From Bryoerythrophyllum caledonicum (taxonomy: Eukaryota; Streptophyta; Bryopsida; Pottiales; Pottiaceae), in assembly GCA_963971425.1 (NCBI GenBank), contig OZ020514.1:9553218-9617217 (forward strand): 64,000 nucleotides of DNA. The letters are read 5' to 3'. The position numbers and the translations under genes were made by a program. Numbering within the stretch: position 1 is the stretch's first letter; each line of letters starts with the position of its first letter. Shown one piece after another: positions 57,195 through 64,000 of this stretch. Under the pieces are notes generated by a model. The model made no database searches, was not told where the DNA came from, and saw only the letters and a list, made by a program, of their open reading frames with translations.

Positions 57195-58755
57195 CACTAA
57201 AGATGGCATTTAGTGTAGTGGACACTAAATACGAACCCATACACTAATTGTCAACTTTACAACTAGTTTAGTGACAAAACTGTACACTAAATGTCAACTA
57301 CTACACTAAATGTCGATTGTAGTAAATATTGGAACTGGGGTTTTTTTACATGTGGACATTTAGTGTATGAAACATAGAAAATGATTACATGCACATTTCG
57401 AGCATCAAAGTAAAGAAGGTTACGAGTGCATTGAAAAAAAAAAACAATTTGCAAAAGAAAGATCGGAAAAAATATAACGTGGATATGGAGCAAAAAAGAA
57501 ATCCCAAAAGTAGAAAAAAATAGAATGTGCATATGGAAGGAAATGAATTTGCAAATATAAGATTGGAAAAATAAGAAATTGGAATTCAAAGGAAAGTGAG
57601 AGAAGAAAGATACAGAGGAAAATTAAAAAAACATACATATAAAATAAATGAAAACCAAATAAATATTAAATAAACAGACATACAATAAATGTTCATTAAG
57701 AATAATATTGGATACTAAAATAATAAATATTAAATAATGAAATTGGTAAAAAACAAACATTAAATAATCATGGATCATGATAAATGAATATATACAAAAA
57801 TAAATATTCACAAAACTTACAAAGATACCAAAGTATTATATTATATAATTAAAATATATAAATATTCATTCAAATCATTGATATACAGTCTATATTCATT
57901 AAATATTCACAAATATTCATTAAATATCAATTACATAATAACTAAATATAGACTAAATACTAAATAAATATTTATTAAATATAGGTAAAATACTAGCTGA
58001 ATACCATTTTAATATTAATTACATATTAAGTGAATGTGAACCAAATATTAATTAAATATTCATCAAATATTCATTAAATATTCAACTCATATTCATGAAA
58101 TACAAAGTAAATATTAATCACATATTTATTAAATATTCAAAAATATTCATAATATGTCATGAAACTTTCATTAAATATTTATTAAATATTCATTGTATAC
58201 TCATTGAATATTCACAAATTATCATTTTCATATTAAAATATTATTTACATACCAGTAAAGTATTAAATAAGCATATATTGCATATTATTTAAATACCAAA
58301 TATTCATTATTTATATATAATGAATATTATTTTGTAATTATTTTAATATTAATATGTTATTATTTTAATATTATTATAAATTAAATACCCATTGATTATA
58401 TCCATTGTAATCTTAAAGATATTCATTAAATATTCATATAGAATTCATTTAAATATTTAGTAAATAGGAATTTAATGTTCATTAGATATTTAGTAAACAT
58501 TCATCAAATACAAATATATAAACTAAACATTCATGAAATATAGATCAATTATTTAATATACATCAAATAGTGTACTAAGGTAGGTGGATGATTGGGGACT
58601 AAAACTTATTGTTAATTGTTTTAGAAATAGTGTACTAAGATAGGTGGATGATTGGAGGTTACCATGGCGGCTAACACTAAATGCCAACTTGTTAACGAAT
58701 AGTGTACTAGGGTATTACACTATTCGTACCATTACACTAAATGCCATCTTTAGTG
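57195..58755. mobile_element. TA-flanked TIR element with CACTAAAG ends
   Basis: Flanked by TA (57,193-57,194 and 58,756-58,757). The ends CACTAAAGATGGCATTTAGT continue GTA and are exact inverted copies. ACACTAAATGTCAA words recur behind the left end. The TIR is itself nearly palindromic. TA targets suit Tc1/mariner; the CACTA start and subterminal words recall CACTA elements, but no 3 bp duplication is present. There is no coding sequence. Confidence 0.75.
57640..58560. repeat. AT-rich TTAAATATTCA array
   Basis: Over 80 percent A+T by eye, built from TTAAATATTCATTAAATA-type words without strict period. It fills the centre of the TA-flanked element. Short open frames here are not genes. Confidence 0.8.
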
Positions 58756-58813
58756 TACCGACCAAAAAAATCCAGAGCGAGCTTTCAAAACGATTAACTA
58801 ATACAACTCTCTA

Positions 58814-59728
58814 CACTGATTTTAATGTTTAGTGTCATGGGCACTAAATGAATTGTAAATGCTGTAAATTTTTACTTTTGATATAATTTTTTACTAAGAG
58901 CACAACAATCTATACTACTCAAAGAGGGGGATCATAGTGGACACGGTCGGTAAACATATTCATCAAGAGTGAAAACTTGTAGCATTAACAAGTCATTTAC
59001 TGCCCATGACACTATACATCAAAATCAATGTACTTACGATCATTCACTACACTAATAATGTTCAATAGTGTTATGGCACCAATAGTGTAACTACCCCTAT
59101 GACCTGACTTTCACTAAATGTCAATCTGTTTACATGTAGTGTTAAATGTCAAAAAATCAACTTAACAAAATTGCTCATAACTTTTGCATTACGACGAATT
59201 AGAAGATATACCGCATACCGATGGAATCTTCTTGAAAAAAACATAAGCTGGTCACCTCACTTGATAGGTTTGGTGCGAAATTGATAAAGATATGCCTCTT
59301 CAAACTTTCAACCAAAACTCAGGAAATCTGCCCAAAATATTTGCTATAACTTTGTATTTAAGATGAATTTGAAGATGGGTAAGGTGCCATTGGAAGTGTC
59401 TTTTCAAATCGGTTTAAATAGGCACCAAAAACTCTCAAATTGGATAAAAATTGCCTCCCAATCATCATTTGAAAAACCAACCTTCAAAAAATCAGCCCAA
59501 CATGGAAGGTTTGCTTTTGACATGTGGCGAGATTTGGGTGACTTGCAATGAATTGTTACATAACCAACACTAAATGTCAATATGATAAAATGTAACAAGG
59601 GCAAGAATTACAGAAATTGACAATTAGTGTTTAAATTGACATTTAATGTTGTTACATTAGTAGGGTAATTGACATTTAGCGTTTATGTTTGTAAATAGTG
59701 TTGCAAACACTAATGAACATTATTAGTG
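58814..59728. mobile_element. Second TA-flanked element, related ends
   Basis: Ends CACTGATTTTAATGTTTAGT and, inverted, CACTAATAATGTTCATTAGT, between TA at 58,812-58,813 and 59,729-59,730. CACTAAATGTCAA words recur inside as in the neighbour at 57,195, so both belong to one family. No gene. Confidence 0.6.
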
Positions 59729-60812
59729 TACTTCCCGTGATTCCATCTGGTGGATTTTAGCACAAATTGTCTAGGATTGCTGGACATACTTTTATCTTTT
59801 ATTTAGAGAGAAGGAGATCATACACTAGCTAAAAAAGAAAATGAGAACAAGAGGAAAAGTGAAAATTCAGCAAAGAACAAATTTTGGTGCGGATCGGTCA
59901 AGTGAGTATATGATTAACATTAAAAGACCGTGATAATTTCACACCAAAAACACTTCAAAATTATTGATTCTAGCAATGAGTAAGGTAGGAAACAAAACCT
60001 TATATTTATGGTTTTGACAATAGGATCTCAATTAAGACGTAGTAAGTAACATACTCACAAAATTTCAAAAACATTGACCGCACGGATTGAATGATTACAG
60101 TGTTTGAAGTCAAGAAAATGGTTCATTCTCTTCCTTGCATTGAGTGGATCAGCAGACTTTGACTTCACTTGGTACCAGATTTTTACACTACGTAAGGCCT
60201 AAATCTTGTACCATTGTGTTAAGCATGGCCTTAGTTTCCTATACACCAATCATTAGAGGTAAGGGATGGATGTAGCATATTCAAAACAAGTGTGTAAGGA
60301 GTGGAGGTCAATTCACGTTTTTATTCTTTGTGAACTTAATATGTTTTAGAATGATGATCCAAACAGTCAATATGAAGGTTCTCACCACGTATTGTTGTTG
60401 ATAAAATAAAAAGTGAAAAATATGAAGATCTCTAGATCTTATGTAGAAAAGATCAAGTTTTTTTTCCCGCTTGCTTGAAATGTGTAAAATGTTTGACTTG
60501 AGTTAAGATGTTTCTTACACCATAGACAATTTTTTTTGACATCTTCAAAGAAGGTAGTATTCTCTATATGTATGAAAAATCTCAATGTCAATAGAAGCTT
60601 CTTGCAGAAGTTTAGAGATGCTTATAGTCCCCATTTCTAACTTTGAGTAGTTCTAACTTTCAAACCATGAATTTAAAAAAAAAAAAAAAACCTCCACAAA
60701 GCTCCTGTCAAAGACAATATAGGATAAAAAATTCATTTTTTTTTTCAAATTTTAGGAACTTGCCAAGATCATAACTGTCCTCCCAAGGGACACTTGGTCC
60801 TTTAGGGATTAA

Positions 60813-61127
60813 TTACCAACACTACTGTAATCCAACCAAAGCAAAAAATTAGGTAAGACAACCCAAAATTGACAACCCAAAATTCTAGGGAGGAAATGTA
60901 GCCGGTCTTTACATGACTTATGCATAGACCAATGAATTTATTAAGATGTGACAACCAACCGTATTTTCTCCCTAAAATCTGGGAAAGGTCTAAAAGTGAG
61001 TGGTATTTGGTTGCTAATTAATTTTGAATTGTCCTACCAACGACCCAATATTGCTCCCTAGATTTTATGGAATAAATGTAGCATGTCTTTACATGACCTA
61101 TGCATTGACCAATGAATTTTTAAATGA
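60813..61127. repeat. Direct repeat pair, about 65 bp
   Basis: GGTCTTTACATGACTTATGC / TGTCTTTACATGACCTATGC, followed by ACCAATGAATTT, occur near 60,910 and 61,085. An inverted GGGAGGAAA / TTTCTCCC pairing lies between. No gene is seen. Confidence 0.6.
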
Positions 61128-61849
61128 CTAGTATATCAACCCATTGTTCTCAACGGGTGGTGTAAGTTTAGAAAAGTTGTAAAAGTAAAAGTAATAAAAG
61201 TAAATGTAAGGTGTCGTCGCCTCCTACGACAGGTATCACCTAGGTATCCCCAATTTTCATCACTAGATATGTTCCTTCCTCTTCTAGAATTATACTAGCA
61301 ATTGGCGCTTGCTTTGCAACGCATTAGTCAAACCATTTGAATGTAGTTTTTATATTACAAACTATTAAATAAAGGTAACATATTAAGTGCACGGGTACCT
61401 GCGCAATTAATTGCGCGGTTGAATGCAACGTTTCTATAGTTCACTGCACGGTTCGCTGCGTGGTTGATCGCTGTGTGGTTCATTGCGTAAATTATGAATT
61501 GAGTAGTAAAACTAGCAATTGGCGCTTGCTTTGCAACACATTAGTCCAATCATTCAACGTAGTTTTTACATCACAAATTATAAAAAGGTAACATGATTCA
61601 CTCCATGGTTGACTGCGCAATTAACTGCGCGGTTCACTGCAACATTTTTGTAGTTTACTGCACGGTCGACTGCGTGGTTGATTGCTACATGGTTCACTAC
61701 GTAGATTCTGATTTTAGTAGTATGATAGATACTAGTATACCGACCCGTTGTTTCCAACGGACAGTGTAAGTTTAGGTAACATAACTAAAATTTTAAAAGT
61801 AAAAATAAAAGTATATGCTACATGTGTCGCCTCTTAGGGCGGGTATCAC
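61128..61849 (-). mobile_element. Cluster of four Helitron-like 3' ends
   Basis: On the minus strand, four GC hairpins are each followed within 7-12 bp by CTAG and then T. Ends are at 61,128 (hairpin ACCCGTTG AGAA CAATGGGT), 61,295 and 61,512 (GCGTTGCAAAGCAAGCGCC and a variant), and 61,732 (CCGTTG GAAA CAACGG). Hairpin plus CTRR before a T is the Helitron 3' signature. The ends come as two types in the order a-b-b-a. Between them are GCGGTTCACTGC / GTGGTTGATTGC repeats. No Rep/helicase gene is present and the 5' ends are not identified. Confidence 0.55.
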
Positions 61850-62732
61850 TGTTAAAGGGGGATTTCACCCAAAGATTAGGTGAAACATCTTCTCTACGCT
61901 CATTCAAACTGTAGTCCAAGCCATAAGACACAAGTCAAGGATCTGACTTGTACTGAATCCAAAACCTCCGAATCGACCTAGATCTGAATCTAGATTTGAA
62001 TTCAGGGTTAGTTGGGACTTCGTTTCTGTGGTTTTTCTTACGTTTAACGCACTGATCTGAAGTTTCCGTACGCAATTACAGTAAATCAGACCATATCCAC
62101 AACAGATCCGGACTCGATTCTAACTCTAACATGCTGGATTTGATGAGGGTTTAGTAGATCGAGCTAGATCTATAACAGATCTAGTGCACTTAGCCCAGAT
62201 CTTCAATACCCACAACCAAATTGCACTCAAACCCTCTCCTAACAACAAGATCTACTCACACATTCACAACACCAACACAAACACGCAAGAGGTAGTATCC
62301 AATTCATGCTTTACTTCCTCAAACCTCCACAAACCTCTTCCATACTCTCTACAACTACAGATCCGCACATTAGCTCCAGATCCTAACTCTCTAACCACAC
62401 GTCTACATTTTTGTCTAACACATTACGAGCTCCACACACACCCACACACCAAGAGAAGAGAGTGAAAGAGAGAATGAGCCTCCAACCCAAGAGGGCGGCT
62501 CTCTACCCCCTCCAAACCCTAATCTGCCCTAATGGATGAAAGGTGTCCGGATGGATGACATCCAAGTCCGGACAGTTTCATTCAAAGTACAAACAGTTCA
62601 TCCACTGTCATTCAGGACAATTTCATCCACTGTCCAGATTCATCCACTGGTTTACTTTTTAACCATAACTACTTAGTAACTTCAAAAAATTACTACCGGG
62701 ACCCTATAATAAGCCTAAATCTCCGGTTAACA
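61850..62732 (-). mobile_element. LTR (3' LTR) of a minus-strand LTR retrotransposon
   Basis: An 883 bp repeat with ends TGTTAA..TTAACA. On the minus strand it is preceded by the purine tract AAAAGGGGGATAA, which directly abuts TGTTAACC, as expected for a 3' LTR. The partner LTR lies beyond the window. The internal region continues to 64,000. The element looks unbroken in the part visible. Confidence 0.8.
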
Positions 62733-62864
62733 TTATCCCCCTTTTGAACAACATCTGCCCTCAGATGTTCACGTGGTACTGGAGAGAAACATAACTCTAG
62801 ATACAAAAATACTGGTACTGACATCCAGAGCACGAAGTCACCTCTGAAGCTCGACTGGACATCT

Positions 62865-64000
62865 CTAGCCACTTGAAGGAAGAACTACCTCGCGGGGAAG
62901 ATCTTCAGTGCTTATCAAACCAATTCCAGGCTCTGAACTGGTCGCTGCCTGCAAATCATGTCCAGAACTGGATGCCTTCGCCTTCAGCTTGATCGATTCG
63001 GGTCCTGAAACTGCCTTCGGGTCGAGTGTCTTCGTCAATTCCACTCGTGGAGGTGCAATAGGCGTCTGGACTGGTCCTGGGAAAGTGCCTGGAGGAGCCA
63101 TCGGATAATACTGCTGATACTGCGGTGCATGTCCTCCCGTACTAGAACCCATACCATAATGTCCAGGTACTCCACTAAACGGATAGTGCCCCAGAGGCGG
63201 ATAAGGGAACGGGCCTCCGTAGCCTCCTGCTCGAGCGTAATGCTCCATAGTAGCCATGTTGAACCCTGGTGGTCCTCTACCGCCTTGAACGTCTGGAGAT
63301 CCAGAAGAAATCCCCGCTTGACCCTGAATGGGTCCAGAACTAGAGCCACCTTGGAAAGGATAAGTGGTTCCCCAGAACGGAGTAGTCTGAGGCTGAAAAT
63401 CTGGGGTTGGGAGAGGAATCGTCCGGTCCCAAGGAAGGGTCACCGTCCTGGCAGCAGGTGCCTTGGACTGGGGAGTAGCCTGCCATCCAGTCTCAGTGTC
63501 GGAGGCAAGTGCAGAAGTATCTTGAACACTTCCAGATGTACCACCTTCTGGAGTTGGATTAGTCTCCTTCTCTGGAGGGTCGTCCAACTCCTCATCGGAG
63601 CAGTAAACAAACTCCGGGTAAGCATCCACAGACTTGAGTAGATACTTGTTCAAACGATCCAGATCTGCCTGGTAAGCACCCACCTCACTGAGCAATTGTC
63701 GTCGTGAAGCAGCAAGGAGAGGCTTGGTTATCCCACGGCTAGAGATCGTCTGACGCCCCTCTACTAACTCCAGTCGACGAAGAAGTTGATGGTTATCCAC
63801 CACCAACTGGTCAAATGCTCGAAGTCGAGCACTCATCTGAGTCTCCAGTTCCACCCTCTTGACATGAGCTGCTACAACAATCGCTGGGTCAAATCTGGAC
63901 ATGTCCAATCTTGCGATGTCCAGCTCCTTCCCTTTGTCCTCCAAGGTCTGAGAAGTGATTTGTAGTTGAACCTGGAGTGCTTGAATTGTTCTTTGGAGTT
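62865..64000 (-). CDS. ORF of LTR retrotransposon, C-terminal part (runs off the window)
   Basis: Minus-strand frame open from the window edge to a stop at 62,865, i.e. the last 378 or so residues. It starts in a heptad-like coiled coil (IQALQVQLQITSQTLEDK, then RLELVEGRQ). An acidic stretch (YCSDEELDDPPEKE) follows, then a long Pro/Gly/Tyr/Gln-rich region (GGPFPYPPLGHYPF) and a Lys/Ser tail. There are no zinc knuckle, protease or polymerase motifs. It sits immediately before the polypurine tract, so it is either the gag-like sole ORF of a non-autonomous element or an extra ORF after pol. The upstream start is not visible. Confidence 0.65.
   Translation of the reverse strand, partial: LQRTIQALQVQLQITSQTLEDKGKELDIARLDMSRFDPAIVVAAHVKRVELETQMSARLRAFDQLVVDNHQLLRRLELVEGRQTISSRGITKPLLAASRRQLLSEVGAYQADLDRLNKYLLKSVDAYPEFVYCSDEELDDPPEKETNPTPEGGTSGSVQDTSALASDTETGWQATPQSKAPAARTVTLPWDRTIPLPTPDFQPQTTPFWGTTYPFQGGSSSGPIQGQAGISSGSPDVQGGRGPPGFNMATMEHYARAGGYGGPFPYPPLGHYPFSGVPGHYGMGSSTGGHAPQYQQYYPMAPPGTFPGPVQTPIAPPRVELTKTLDPKAVSGPESIKLKAKASSSGHDLQAATSSEPGIGLISTEDLPREVVLPSSG

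Larger units (their letters stand above)
54004..60808. mobile_element. Large non-coding TTAA element with long inverted arms
   Basis: TTAA at 54,000-54,003 and 60,809-60,812 flank ends CCTTAAAGGACCAAGTGTC (left) and, inverted, CCCTAAAGGACCAAGTGTCC (right). Behind the ends, inverted arms match with gaps: left 54,004-55,675 (leaving out a nested MITE) against right 60,808-59,905. Shared landmarks include GTGAGTATGTTACTTA, AGCATATTC.. and TTTTTGGTGTGAAA. No transposase is present. The middle is filled by nested elements (54,730, 55,968, 56,642, 57,195 and 58,814). The TTAA target and CCCTAAAGG ends point to the piggyBac type. Confidence 0.75.

Noticed and set aside
62184-62465. 93-codon frame inside the LTR
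   Set aside because: It is a Thr/His/Pro-rich frame within the LTR with no domain; LTRs of this kind are not expected to code.

Overview
This 64 kb window is a stack of mobile elements from a plant-lineage (streptophyte) nuclear genome. I found no ordinary host gene that I could defend. The lineage is inferred from four things: a Mutator-like transposase with a SWIM zinc finger, a hAT transposase with a BED finger, a retroelement ORF resembling the plant 'putative transposon protein' family, and U2-type introns. A large-genome charophyte such as Chara would fit, but the sequence alone does not prove the species.

Left third (1-29,144): a long composite hAT element fills about 3,105-29,144. 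Its left part carries two degenerate copies of an unknown coiled-coil gene, each preceded by a GC-rich array, then the start of the hAT transposase gene. That gene is split twice: by a 954 bp hAT MITE (7,140-8,093, 8 bp target duplication) and by a 17.5 kb insertion (8,347-25,804). The second insertion is an LTR-like fossil lying on the minus strand, and it was itself invaded by a 12.2 kb Mutator-like element (12,937-25,159). The rest of the hAT transposase follows at 25,810-28,495. A second copy of the LTR-like terminal region (1-3,104) faces the first in opposite orientation.

The highlight is the Mutator-like element. It is flanked by a 9 bp target duplication, has inverted ends made of GTGAGC-type heptamers, and carries two divergent multi-exon genes that both read open across every inferred splice. 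On the minus strand is a 1,191-residue DDE transposase with a SWIM finger. On the plus strand is a 1,098-residue protein with a ParB/sulfiredoxin-like DGNHR motif and, after a coiled coil, a beta-class DNA amino-methyltransferase fold. A methyltransferase carried beside the transposase suggests an element that could mark its own or host DNA. Introns of both genes hold the same hairpin motif, GGGGGTGCCG..CGGCACCCCC.

Middle third (29,153-53,650): two decayed copies of one LINE family (ORF1, AP-endonuclease, reverse transcriptase, RNase H) meet tail to tail near 47,330. Three 3-3.6 kb LTR-type fossils (30,819-34,404; 37,713-41,251; 48,074-51,138) sit inside them. Small TIR elements are also present, including a TTAA-flanked MITE whose empty site can be read in a sister copy.

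Right third (53,651-64,000): a 6.8 kb non-coding TTAA element with long inverted arms contains at least five further nested elements (TTAA, Harbinger-type, hAT-type and two TA-flanked). After it come four Helitron-like 3' ends in a row on the minus strand. The window ends inside a minus-strand LTR retrotransposon with one LTR, its polypurine tract and part of a proline/glycine-rich ORF.
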